8,940 nucleotides of DNA from Aquabacterium sp. (GCA_030654555.1 JAURXG010000489.1:1-8940), one strand, 5' to 3'. Numbered from the stretch's first letter, positions 1 to 6,651 are shown. Translations and numbers: made by a program. Notes: generated from the sequence alone by a model not told the origin.

Positions 1-743
1 GTGAGCTGGCCTTGGGTGTCGACCAGCTTCTTGGGCACGATGAACAGCGAAATGCCCTTGGTGCCGGGCACGGCCTTGCCGTCAGGCCCGGGGATCTTGG
101 CCAGCACCAGGTGGATGATGTTCTCGGTCAGCTCGTGCTCGCCGGCCGAGATCCACATCTTGTTGCCCTTGAGGCGGTAGCGCGGGCCCAGCGGATCGTC
201 CTGGTGGCCCTCGCCGTCGGGGACCGCGCGCGTGGCCACGTCCGACAGGCTGGAGCCGGCCTGCGGCTCGGACAGGCACATCGTGCCCGAGAAGCGGCCC
301 GAGAACTCGAGGTGGGCGAAGACCTGCTGCTGCCGCGGGGTGCCGTGTTTCATCAGCAGGTTGGCGTTGCCCACGCTCAGCAGGCTGGCGTTGATGCTGA
401 CCGAGGCCTTGGAGAAGAAGGCGTTGGCCGCCAGCTCCAGCGTGTAGGGCAGCTGCATGCCGCCGATGTCGTAGTCCTGCGCGGCCGAGAGCATGCCCGA
501 GGCCGCGTAGGCGTCCCAGGCGTCCTGGGTGGCTTGCGGCAGGATCACCTTCTCGCCGTCGAAGCGGGGCTCCTCGGTGTCGACCAGCCGGTTGAACGGC
601 GCGAACTTGTCGCGGGCGATCTTCTCGCAGGTGTCCAGCACCTGGGTGAAGGTGTCGCCGGAATGGTCGGCAAAGCGCGGGCGTGCGGTGAGGCCGGTCA
701 CGCCCAGCCAGTGGTTCAGGAAGAAGTCGACGGTGGCGCGCAT
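1..743 (-). CDS. Acyl-CoA dehydrogenase, N-terminal part (C-terminus beyond the window)
   Basis: This is a FAD-dependent acyl-CoA dehydrogenase, which introduces the first double bond into an acyl-CoA in beta-oxidation and passes electrons to ETF. The 247 visible residues begin MRATVDFFLNHW and include the flavin/substrate motif MCLSEPQAGSS (155-165) and the MWISAGEHELTENI strand region (196-209). The character is that of the large (about 600-residue) acyl-CoA dehydrogenases with extra N-terminal helices, related to DmdC/AidB-type proteins, rather than the 380-residue short-chain enzymes. The catalytic glutamate lies in the missing C-terminal half, so activity and chain-length preference cannot be judged. 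The ATG at 743 is the only plausible start: the frame stays open upstream through the spacer but has no ATG, GTG or TTG. No clear Shine-Dalgarno sequence precedes it. It is the last visible gene of the beta-oxidation operon, 76 bp after the dehalogenase gene. Confidence 0.9.
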   Translation of the reverse strand, partial: MRATVDFFLNHWLGVTGLTARPRFADHSGDTFTQVLDTCEKIARDKFAPFNRLVDTEEPRFDGEKVILPQATQDAWDAYAASGMLSAAQDYDIGGMQLPYTLELAANAFFSKASVSINASLLSVGNANLLMKHGTPRQQQVFAHLEFSGRFSGTMCLSEPQAGSSLSDVATRAVPDGEGHQDDPLGPRYRLKGNKMWISAGEHELTENIIHLVLAKIPGPDGKAVPGTKGISLFIVPKKLVDTQGQL

Positions 744-819
744 GGGGGCTGGCAGGTTCGTTGGGAAGATCGGGCCCGGCGGGCGGGTGGCGGGCCGCTC
801 GGGCGAGGGGTCGGGTCGC
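744..819 (-). other. Intergenic spacer between dehalogenase and acyl-CoA dehydrogenase genes
   Basis: This 76 bp stretch is extremely G+C rich, with many short G/C runs. No clear promoter hexamers, ribosome binding site or terminator (stem plus T-tract) is visible. A GCCCG/CGGGC pairing is possible but the loop would be large. The downstream gene is probably transcribed by read-through. Confidence 0.5.
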
Positions 820-1716
820 TCAGCGGCGGTTCAGACCAAAGTGCGCCAGGGCGGCCCGGGCGATGGGTGCGCCCCACTCGGGCACGAAGTGGCCGCCGTC
901 GGCGACCACCATCGGCGGCGGGCAGCCGCGGATGGCCGCCCGCAGTGCGTCCATCGGCGGGCCGGCCAGCACCGGATCCTGCTGGCCCACGGCCATGAAG
1001 CTGTCACCCGTCCAGTGCTGCTGCCAGAAGGCCGACGCTTCGCGGCTGGTGGCCGCGCCCGGCGCCTCGGTGCCATCGGGCACCAGGTTCGGAAAGGCCC
1101 GCAATGCGGCCTTGTACGAGGCGTCCGGGAACGGCGCGTCGTAGCCCGCGGCTTCGGCCTCGCTCATGTCGCGCTTGCCGCGCCGCAGCAGCTTGCCCAC
1201 GGCGAGGTCGGGCTGGCTGTTGCTGTAGGCGCGCCAGGCCTTGAAACCCTCGGTCAGCTCGCCGGTGGCCAGCGTGGTGTTCATCACCAGCAGCCGGGTG
1301 AAGCGCTCGGGCAGGGCCATCGGCAGGGTCAGTCCGAAGATGCCGCCCCAGTCCTGGCAGACCAGCATCAGGTCGTGCAGGTCCAGCGCCTCGACGAAGT
1401 TCAACAGGCTCTGGCGATGGCGGTCGAAGTGGTGCCAGGCTTCGTCGGCGGGCTTGTCCGAGCGGCCGAAGCCGATCAGGTCGGGCACCACCACGCGCAG
1501 CCCGGCGCCGAGGAATTCCGGCAGCATGTGCCGGTAGAGGTAGCCCCAGCTCGGGTTGCCATGCAGGCACAGCACCGTGGCCGGCGCGTCGTGCGGGCCC
1601 TCGTCGACGTACGCCATGCGCGGGCCGGGCTCGCCCAGCGGCTGCGCATACCGTGCCGCGTACGGCCAGCCTGGCAGGTGGGCAAAGCGCTCGTCGGGCG
1701 TGCGCAGCAGGCTCAT
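820..1716 (-). CDS. Haloalkane dehalogenase, DhlA-like (HLD-I) alpha/beta hydrolase
   Basis: A 298-residue cytoplasmic alpha/beta hydrolase predicted to hydrolyse carbon-halogen bonds of haloalkanes to alcohol plus halide. The full HLD-I catalytic set is visible: oxyanion motif HGNPSW (52-57), nucleophile Asp122 in CQDWGG followed by the halide-binding Trp123, a second halide-binding Trp161 in GFKAW on the cap, the acid Asp247 in GQQDPVL, and His276 in DGGHFVPE. The stretches APFPDASY (194-201) and FWQQHW (230-235) also match Xanthobacter DhlA as I remember it. The protein is shorter than DhlA (310), and the loss falls in the cap before Trp161. The ATG at 1716 lies 13 bp after the thiolase stop, with no obvious ribosome binding site, so translation may be coupled. 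Natural substrates are unknown for most relatives. An epoxide hydrolase is less likely, because those have Tyr residues in the cap rather than the two tryptophans. Confidence 0.87.
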   Translation of the reverse strand: MSLLRTPDERFAHLPGWPYAARYAQPLGEPGPRMAYVDEGPHDAPATVLCLHGNPSWGYLYRHMLPEFLGAGLRVVVPDLIGFGRSDKPADEAWHHFDRHRQSLLNFVEALDLHDLMLVCQDWGGIFGLTLPMALPERFTRLLVMNTTLATGELTEGFKAWRAYSNSQPDLAVGKLLRRGKRDMSEAEAAGYDAPFPDASYKAALRAFPNLVPDGTEAPGAATSREASAFWQQHWTGDSFMAVGQQDPVLAGPPMDALRAAIRGCPPPMVVADGGHFVPEWGAPIARAALAHFGLNRR

Positions 1717-1729
1717 GGCGGATCGGAGT

Positions 1730-2905
1730 TCAGAGCACTTCGAAGATGCCCGCGGCGCCCATGCCGCCGCCGATGCACATGGTCACGCACACCCGCTTGG
1801 CGCCGCGGCGCTTGCCTTCGATCAGCGCGTGGCCGGTCAGGCGCTGGCCGCTCACGCCGTAGGGATGGCCCACCGCGATGGCGCCGCCGTTGACGTTGAG
1901 CCGGTCCATCGGGATGCCCAGTTGGTCGGCGCAGTACAGCACCTGCACCGCGAAGGCCTCGTTCAGCTCCCACAGGTCGATGTCGTTGACCGTCAGGCCC
2001 AGCTTCTTCAGCACCTTGGGCACGGCGAACACCGGGCCGATGCCCATCTCGTCGGGCTCGCAGCCGGCCACGGCAAAGCCGAGGAAACGGCCCAGGGGTT
2101 GAAGGCCCTTCTGCTGGGCATAGGTGTCGCTGACCAGCACGCAGGCGCCGCCGCCATCGCTGAACTGGCTGGCGTTGCCGGCCGTGACCATGCCGCCGGG
2201 CATGGCCGGGCGCACGCCGACGATGCCTTCGTAGGTGGTGCCCGGGCGCAGGCCCTCGTCGGCGCTGACGGTCACTTCCTTGCTGCGCAGGCCCATCACC
2301 GGGTCGGCCACGCCGGCGGTCACGGTGATCGGTGCGATCTCGTCCTTGAACAGGCCAGCCTCTTGCGCGGCGCAGGCCTTCTGCTGGCTGCCGGCACCGT
2401 AGTGGTCCATGCGCTCCTTGCTGATGCCGTAGCGCTTGGCCACGTTCTCGGCGGTCTCGAGCATGCTCATGTAGACGGCGGGCTTGTGCTGCTTCAACCA
2501 GCTGTCGGCCAGCATGTGCATGTTCATCTCCTGCTGCACGCAGGAGATGCTCTCGACACCGCCGGCCACGTAGACGTCGCCCTCGCCGGCGATGATGCGC
2601 TGCGCAGCCATCGCGATGGTCTGCAGGCCGCTGGAGCAGAAACGGTTGATCGTGACGCCGCTCACCGTGATCGGCAGGCCGGCGCGCAGCAGCGCCTGGC
2701 GCGCGATGTTCATGCCGGTGGCGCCCTCGGGGTTGGCGCAGCCCATCAGCACGTCTTCGATCGCGCCGGGGTCGATGCCCGCGCGCTGCACCGCGTGCTG
2801 GATGGCATGGCCGCCCAGCGTGGCGCCGTGGGTCATGTTGAAGGCGCCCTTCCAGCTCTTGGCAAGCGGGGTGCGGGCGGTGGAGACGATGACGGCGTTG
2901 GTCAT
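1730..2905 (-). CDS. Acetyl-CoA C-acyltransferase (thiolase, FadA type)
   Basis: A degradative thiolase of 391 residues, the usual family length. It cleaves 3-ketoacyl-CoA with CoA to give acetyl-CoA and a chain shortened by two carbons, the last step of beta-oxidation. The N-terminal thiolase domain carries the nucleophilic Cys90 in NRFCSSGLQ. The C-terminal domain carries NEAF (315-318), His347 in GGAIAVGHPYG, and the proton-shuttling Cys377 in CIGGGMG. All catalytic residues are present. The ATG at 2905 is preceded by an AAGGAA ribosome binding site with five bases between it and the start codon. The gene begins 31 bp after the stop of the hydratase/dehydrogenase fusion that makes its substrate, the classic pairing of the FadB and FadA activities. 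A biosynthetic acetoacetyl-CoA thiolase role is possible from sequence alone, but the context favours degradation. Confidence 0.93.
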   Translation of the reverse strand: MTNAVIVSTARTPLAKSWKGAFNMTHGATLGGHAIQHAVQRAGIDPGAIEDVLMGCANPEGATGMNIARQALLRAGLPITVSGVTINRFCSSGLQTIAMAAQRIIAGEGDVYVAGGVESISCVQQEMNMHMLADSWLKQHKPAVYMSMLETAENVAKRYGISKERMDHYGAGSQQKACAAQEAGLFKDEIAPITVTAGVADPVMGLRSKEVTVSADEGLRPGTTYEGIVGVRPAMPGGMVTAGNASQFSDGGGACVLVSDTYAQQKGLQPLGRFLGFAVAGCEPDEMGIGPVFAVPKVLKKLGLTVNDIDLWELNEAFAVQVLYCADQLGIPMDRLNVNGGAIAVGHPYGVSGQRLTGHALIEGKRRGAKRVCVTMCIGGGMGAAGIFEVL

Positions 2906-2910
2906 GGGGA

Positions 2911-2916
2911 TTCCTT
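2911..2916 (-). promoter_or_regulatory. Ribosome binding site of the thiolase gene
   Basis: AAGGAA on the minus strand, five bases before the ATG at 2905. It supports that start and shows the thiolase can be initiated independently despite its short distance from the upstream gene. Confidence 0.7.
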
Positions 2917-2936
2917 GTGAGGGGTCGCAGGGGCGA

Positions 2937-5033
2937 TCAGGTGAACGACTTGCCTTCGGCGGCCAGGCGAGCCAGCAGCGGCGCCGGCTGCCAGAAGGCA
3001 GCGTCGTCGTTGGGGTTCTGGGCGAAGCGCTTCATCGTCGTCACCACGTTGTACAGGCCCACGCTGTCGGCGTAGCACAGCGGGCCGCCGCGCCACAGCG
3101 GGAAGCCATAGCCGGTGAGGTAGATCATGTCGATGTCGCTGGCCTTGTTGGCGATGCCTTCTTCGAGGATGTGCGCCGCCTCGTTGACCAGGCTGAACAC
3201 CAGGCGCTGCACGATCTCGTCGTCGCTGATCTTGCGCGGCGTGATGCCCAGTTCCTTGCGGTGGTCGGCCACCATCTGATCGACCACCGCGCTGGGGATG
3301 GCGTTGCGCTGGCCCGGCTTGTAGTCGTACCAGCCGGCGCCGGTCTTCTGGCCGTAGCGGCCCATCTCGCACAGCAGGTCGGCGGTCTTGCTGTACTTCA
3401 GGTTGGCGTATTCCACCGCGCGGCGCTTGCGGATCGCCCAGCCGATGTCGTTGCCGGCCAGGTCGCCCATGCGGAACGGGCCCATCGCGAAGCCGAACTT
3501 CTCGATCGCGCGGTCCACCTGCGCCGGCGTGCAGCCCTCGTCGAGCAGGAAGCCGGCCTGGCGGCTGTACTGCTCGATCATGCGGTTGCCGATGAAGCCG
3601 TCGCACACGCCCGAAACCACCGCGGTCTTCTTGATCTTCTTGGCGATCGCCATCACCGTGGCCAGCACGTCCTTGGCGGTGGCCCCGCCGCGCACCACCT
3701 CCAGCAGCCGCATCACGTTGGCCGGGCTGAAGAAGTGCATGCCCACCACGTCCTGCGGGCGCTTGGTGAAATGGGCGATCTTGTTGACGTCGAGCGTGCT
3801 GGTGTTGCTGGCCAGGATCGCGCCGGGCTTGGCCACCGCATCCAGCTGCTTGAACACCGCCTCCTTGACGCCGATCTCCTCGAACACCGCCTCGATGATC
3901 AGGTCGGCGGCCTTCAGGTCGTCGTAGCTCAGCGTGGTGCTCAGCAGGGCCATGCGCTGCTCGTACTTGTCCTGCTTCAGCTTGCCCTTCTTGACCTGGG
4001 CTTCGTAGTTCTTGCGGATGGTGGCCACGCCGCGGTCCAGCGCGTCCTGCTTCATCTCGAGCATGGTCACCGGGATGCCGGCGTTCAGGAAGTTCATCGT
4101 GATGCCGCCGCCCATCGTGCCGGCACCGATCACGCCCACGGTCTTGATGTCGCGCAGCGGCGTGCCCTCGGGCACGTCGGGGATCTTGCTGGCGGCACGC
4201 TCGCCGAAGAAGGCGTGGCGCAGCGCCTTGGCCTCGGGCGTCAGCATCAGGCCCTTGAAGATGCGCAGCTCTTCGGCCAGGCCTTCGTCGAGGTTCTTGA
4301 ACTTCAGCGACGCCGCCACCGCGTCCACGCAGCACAGCGGCGCGGGGAAGTTCTTGCTCATGCCCTTGACCATGTTGCGCACGAACTGCACGTAGCCGTC
4401 GGGGTTGGCGTGCGACACCTTCAGGTCGCGCACGCTAGGCAGTGGCCGCTTGTCGGCGATGCCCTGCGCGAACTTCACCGCGCCGGCGATCAGGTCGCCC
4501 TCGATGATCTGGTCGAACAGCTTCTGGCCGGGCAGCGAAGCCAGCAGCTCGCTCTTGACCGGCTCGCCGGTGACGATCATGTTCATCGCCGTCTCGATCC
4601 CCAGCACGCGCGGCAGGCGCTGCGTGCCGCCGGCGCCGGGGATCAGGCCGATCTTCACCTCGGGCAGCGCGACGGCCGCGCCGGGCGCCGCCACGCGGTA
4701 CTGGCAGCCCAGCGACAGCTCGAGCCCGCCGCCCATGCAGACGGTGTGGATCGCCGCGACGATGGGCTTGTTCGAGGCCTCGGCCAGCTTGATCAGCGTC
4801 AGCAGGTTGGGCTCGGCCATCGACTTGGGGCTGTCGAACTCGCGGATGTCGGCGCCGCCCGAAAACGCCTTGCCGGCGCCGGTCAGCACGATGGCCTTGA
4901 CGGCCGGATCGGCGTTGGCCTTCTCGAAGCCATCGGCGATGCCCTTGCGGGTTTCGTAGCCGAGTCCGTTGACCGGCGGGTTGTTCAACGTGACGACGGC
5001 GATGCCGTCGATGACCTGGTAGGTGGCGCTCAT
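2937..5033 (-). CDS. Bifunctional enoyl-CoA hydratase / 3-hydroxyacyl-CoA dehydrogenase (FadB/FadJ type)
   Basis: A 698-residue multifunctional beta-oxidation enzyme that hydrates trans-2-enoyl-CoA and then oxidises L-3-hydroxyacyl-CoA with NAD. The N-terminal crotonase domain (about 1-190) has the oxyanion segment FSGGADIREF (57-66) and the two hydratase glutamates, Glu105 in GGLELSLG and Glu125 in LPEVKIGLIPGAGG. A linker leads to the NAD-binding domain with GAGTMG (303-308), SNTST (409-413) and the catalytic pair His433 (GMHFFSPANVM) and Glu445. Two C-terminal dehydrogenase domains follow (about 475-570 and 605-690). The length resembles eukaryotic peroxisomal MFE-1 and FadJ more than the 729-residue FadB. 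The frame is open from an ATG at 5075, but the ATG at 5033 is chosen because AGAGG precedes it by five bases and MSATYQVIDGIAVVTLNNPP is a normal crotonase beginning. It is the first gene of its operon. Confidence 0.94.
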   Translation of the reverse strand: MSATYQVIDGIAVVTLNNPPVNGLGYETRKGIADGFEKANADPAVKAIVLTGAGKAFSGGADIREFDSPKSMAEPNLLTLIKLAEASNKPIVAAIHTVCMGGGLELSLGCQYRVAAPGAAVALPEVKIGLIPGAGGTQRLPRVLGIETAMNMIVTGEPVKSELLASLPGQKLFDQIIEGDLIAGAVKFAQGIADKRPLPSVRDLKVSHANPDGYVQFVRNMVKGMSKNFPAPLCCVDAVAASLKFKNLDEGLAEELRIFKGLMLTPEAKALRHAFFGERAASKIPDVPEGTPLRDIKTVGVIGAGTMGGGITMNFLNAGIPVTMLEMKQDALDRGVATIRKNYEAQVKKGKLKQDKYEQRMALLSTTLSYDDLKAADLIIEAVFEEIGVKEAVFKQLDAVAKPGAILASNTSTLDVNKIAHFTKRPQDVVGMHFFSPANVMRLLEVVRGGATAKDVLATVMAIAKKIKKTAVVSGVCDGFIGNRMIEQYSRQAGFLLDEGCTPAQVDRAIEKFGFAMGPFRMGDLAGNDIGWAIRKRRAVEYANLKYSKTADLLCEMGRYGQKTGAGWYDYKPGQRNAIPSAVVDQMVADHRKELGITPRKISDDEIVQRLVFSLVNEAAHILEEGIANKASDIDMIYLTGYGFPLWRGGPLCYADSVGLYNVVTTMKRFAQNPNDDAAFWQPAPLLARLAAEGKSFT

Positions 5034-5038
5034 GGAAA

Positions 5039-5043
5039 CCTCT
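5039..5043 (-). promoter_or_regulatory. Ribosome binding site deciding the start of the hydratase/dehydrogenase gene
   Basis: AGAGG on the minus strand, five bases before the ATG at 5033. It favours this start over the in-frame ATG at 5075, which would add 14 residues lacking family resemblance and would begin near or upstream of the predicted transcription start. Confidence 0.7.
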
Positions 5044-5071
5044 GGCTGCGGGATGGACGTGCGCGGAAAAA

Positions 5072-5083
5072 GCACGATCGTTC
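5072..5083. promoter_or_regulatory. Candidate operator: near-palindrome centred on ACGATCGT
   Basis: The plus strand reads GCACGATCGTTC. The inner ACGATCGT (5074-5081) is a perfect 8 bp palindrome, and 10 of 12 positions are symmetric. It starts two bases after the candidate -10 box, where a repressor would block initiation. TetR-family regulators often control fatty-acid oxidation genes in proteobacteria and bind sites of this general kind, but the regulator here is not identified and none is encoded in the window. Confidence 0.4.
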
Positions 5084-5084
5084 G

Positions 5085-5113
5085 ATTCTAGAAAGCAAAA
5101 CGTGCCGGGTCAT
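5085..5113 (-). promoter_or_regulatory. Candidate sigma-70 promoter for the beta-oxidation operon
   Basis: Minus-strand -10 box TAGAAT (5085-5090, five of six matches to TATAAT), a 17-base spacer, and a -35 box ATGACC (5108-5113, four of six matches to TTGACA). The -35 box lies inside the stem of the upstream terminator. The predicted start would fall around 5078, about 45 bases before the ATG at 5033. The -10 match is good and the -35 weak, so this is a prediction only. Confidence 0.45.
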
Positions 5114-5140
5114 GTTGCCAAAGCGACATGACCCGGCACG
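5091..5140 (-). terminator. Rho-independent terminator of the liv operon
   Basis: The arms at 5101-5115 and 5126-5140 are exactly complementary over 15 bp. The inner bases extend the stem by two pairs and a T-G wobble, leaving a four-base loop. On the minus strand the stem is followed at once by TTTTGCTTTC (5100-5091), a T-rich tract as expected for intrinsic termination. It lies 43 bp after the livF stop and before the next operon, so it should end liv transcription. On the plus strand the stem is not followed by a T-run. Confidence 0.9.
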
Positions 5141-5183
5141 CGGTCTTTGGCCTAGGGATAACCCTTGCCGGCGGCGAACCGGC

Positions 5184-5879
5184 TCAGACTTCGAGCCACT
5201 CCTTGCGGATGCCGTCGTTGGCCTTCAGGTCGTCGGCCGTGCCCTCGAAGACGATGTGGCCGTGGCCCATCACGTAGAGCCGCTTCGAGATCTTCAGCGC
5301 GATCGTCAGCTTCTGCTCGACCAGCAGGATGGACACGCCGCGCGCGGCAATGCGCTCGAGCAGGTCGGACACCAGGTCGACCATCTTCGGCGCCAGGCCC
5401 TCGGTGGGCTCGTCGATCATCATCAGGTCGGGGTCGCCCATCAGCGTGCGGCAGATGGTCAGCATCTGCTGCTCGCCGCCCGACAGCACGCCGCCGGGCG
5501 TGTCGGCACGCTCGCGCAGCCGGGGGAACAGCTCGAACATGTCCTCCATGCGCCAGCGCCCGCCCTCCTTGGTGGACTTCATGCCCAGGATCAGGTTCTC
5601 GCGCACCGTCAGGTTGGGGAAGATGTCGCGGTTCTCGGGCACGTAGCCCAGCCCGCAGCGCGCCACCTGGTGCGGCTTCAGGCCGATGGTCTCGCGGCCC
5701 TTGAAGACCACCGAGCCGGTGCGGTCGACCTCGCCCATGATGGCCTTGATGGTGGTGGAGCGGCCCACGCCGTTGCGCCCCAGCAGCGAGACAATCTCGC
5801 CCTCGTCGACGTGGAAGTCCACCCCTTGCAGGATGTGGCTCTTGCCGTAGTAGGCATGCAGGTTCTTGACCTCAAGCAT
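5184..5879 (-). CDS. livF: ABC importer ATP-binding protein LivF
   Basis: The second ATPase (231 residues) of a HAAT-family importer, on the cytoplasmic face with LivG. The motifs in order are Walker A GRNGVGRST (34-42), the LivF-typical GYVPENRDIFPNLTV segment (78-92) at the Q-loop, signature LSGGEQQ (132-138), Walker B with catalytic Glu157 in MIDEPTEGLAP, and VEQ (187-189) at the H-loop. Two features stand out: Walker A has Arg40 where Lys is standard, confirmed by a CGC codon, and the H-loop has Gln189 in place of His. The Gln is usual for LivF proteins, and I believe Arg occurs in some relatives. The ATG at 5879 is preceded by GGAGAA (5885-5890) and overlaps the end of livG by 8 bp. An upstream in-frame ATG at 5936 would add 19 unrelated Arg-rich residues. 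It is the last gene before the terminator. Confidence 0.93.
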   Translation of the reverse strand: MLEVKNLHAYYGKSHILQGVDFHVDEGEIVSLLGRNGVGRSTTIKAIMGEVDRTGSVVFKGRETIGLKPHQVARCGLGYVPENRDIFPNLTVRENLILGMKSTKEGGRWRMEDMFELFPRLRERADTPGGVLSGGEQQMLTICRTLMGDPDLMMIDEPTEGLAPKMVDLVSDLLERIAARGVSILLVEQKLTIALKISKRLYVMGHGHIVFEGTADDLKANDGIRKEWLEV

Positions 5880-6651
5880 GGTCGTTCTCCGCGGCCGGCG
5901 TGCCCAGGTAGGCCTCCTGCACCGCCGCGTTGCCACGGATGCGCTGCGGCGTGTCGGTGGCGATCACCTGGCCGTAGACCAGCACCGAGATGCGATCGGC
6001 CAGGTCGAACACCACGCTCATGTCGTGCTCGACGATCACCAGCGTCTTGCCCTCGCTGACCTTGCGGATCAGCCCCACCGCATGCTCGGTCTCGGAGCGG
6101 CTCATGCCGGCGGTGGGCTCGTCGAGCATGATCACGTCGGCGCCGCCGGCGATGGTGATGCCGATCTCCAGCGCGCGCTGCTCGGCGTACGACAGCACGC
6201 CCGCCGGCACGTCGCGGCGCGCGGTCAGGTTGATCTGCTCGAGGATGGCCTCGCTGCGCTCGCGGGCATCGCGCGAGCGCTCGATCAGGTTCCAGAACGA
6301 GTACTTGTAGCCCAGCGACCACAGCACGCCGCAGCGGATGTTCTCGAACACCGACAGGCGCGGAAAGATGTTGGTGACCTGGAAGCTGCGCGACATGCCG
6401 CGGCGGTTGATCAGGTACGGCGGCAGGCCGTTGATCGATTCGCCCTTGAGCAGCACCTGACCCGAGGTGACCGGGAAGCGCCCGCTGACGAGGTGGAAGG
6501 TGGTCGACTTGCCGGCGCCGTTGGGGCCGATGATGGCGTGGCGCTCACCCTGCTTCACCTCGAGGTTGAGGCCGCGGATGATCGGCGTGACGCCGAAGCG
6601 CTTGTGCACGTCGATCAGTTGCAGGGCCGAGGGCCCGTTGGGGTTGCTCAT
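5872..6651 (-). CDS. livG: ABC importer ATP-binding protein LivG
   Basis: A 259-residue ATPase subunit that partners LivF to power the LivH/LivM channel. Walker A GPNGAGKST (42-50) is canonical. The Q-loop residue is Gln91 (SFQVTNIFPRL), the signature region reads LSYAEQRALEIG (153-164), Walker B with catalytic Glu178 is in VIMLDEPTAGMS, and the switch His209 is in VEHDMSVV. The signature departs from LSGGQ: Ala replaces the second, usually conserved Gly, and Tyr the first. Tyr is common in LivG proteins, whose motif is often LAYGQ. The ATG at 6651 overlaps the livM stop in an ATGA, and the gene ends 8 bp inside livF, so translation is likely coupled on both sides. The open frame extends upstream across livM, but residues before MSNPNGPSALQLIDVHKRFG are a shadow of livM. 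Confidence 0.93.
   Translation of the reverse strand: MSNPNGPSALQLIDVHKRFGVTPIIRGLNLEVKQGERHAIIGPNGAGKSTTFHLVSGRFPVTSGQVLLKGESINGLPPYLINRRGMSRSFQVTNIFPRLSVFENIRCGVLWSLGYKYSFWNLIERSRDARERSEAILEQINLTARRDVPAGVLSYAEQRALEIGITIAGGADVIMLDEPTAGMSRSETEHAVGLIRKVSEGKTLVIVEHDMSVVFDLADRISVLVYGQVIATDTPQRIRGNAAVQEAYLGTPAAENDHA
5885..5890 (-). promoter_or_regulatory. Ribosome binding site of livF
   Basis: GGAGAA on the minus strand, inside the end of livG, with five bases between it and the ATG at 5879. It fixes the livF start and excludes the longer frame from 5936. Confidence 0.65.

Noticed and set aside
12..1893. Overlapping plus-strand open frames opposite the acyl-CoA dehydrogenase and dehalogenase genes
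   Set aside because: These are Arg- and Ala-rich translations without family motifs, antisense to genes with complete catalytic residues. I treat them as composition shadows.
5034..5075. N-terminal extension of the hydratase/dehydrogenase from an ATG at 5075
   Set aside because: The 14 extra residues resemble nothing in the family, the ATG lies at or beside the predicted transcription start and the operator-like palindrome, and the internal ATG at 5033 has a well-spaced AGAGG.
5167..5183. Small inverted repeat GCCGG/CCGGC just after the livF stop
   Set aside because: It has only five pairs with a seven-base loop and no T-run. The stem at 5101-5140 is far stronger and sufficient as terminator.
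2592..6059. A stop-free plus-strand frame of 1155 codons antisense to the thiolase, hydratase/dehydrogenase and livF genes
   Set aside because: Its translation is low-complexity, rich in His, Ala, Arg, Gln and Gly, with no domain, and it crosses an intergenic terminator. G+C-rich third codon positions on the opposite strand produce such frames. The minus-strand genes carry all recognisable motifs.
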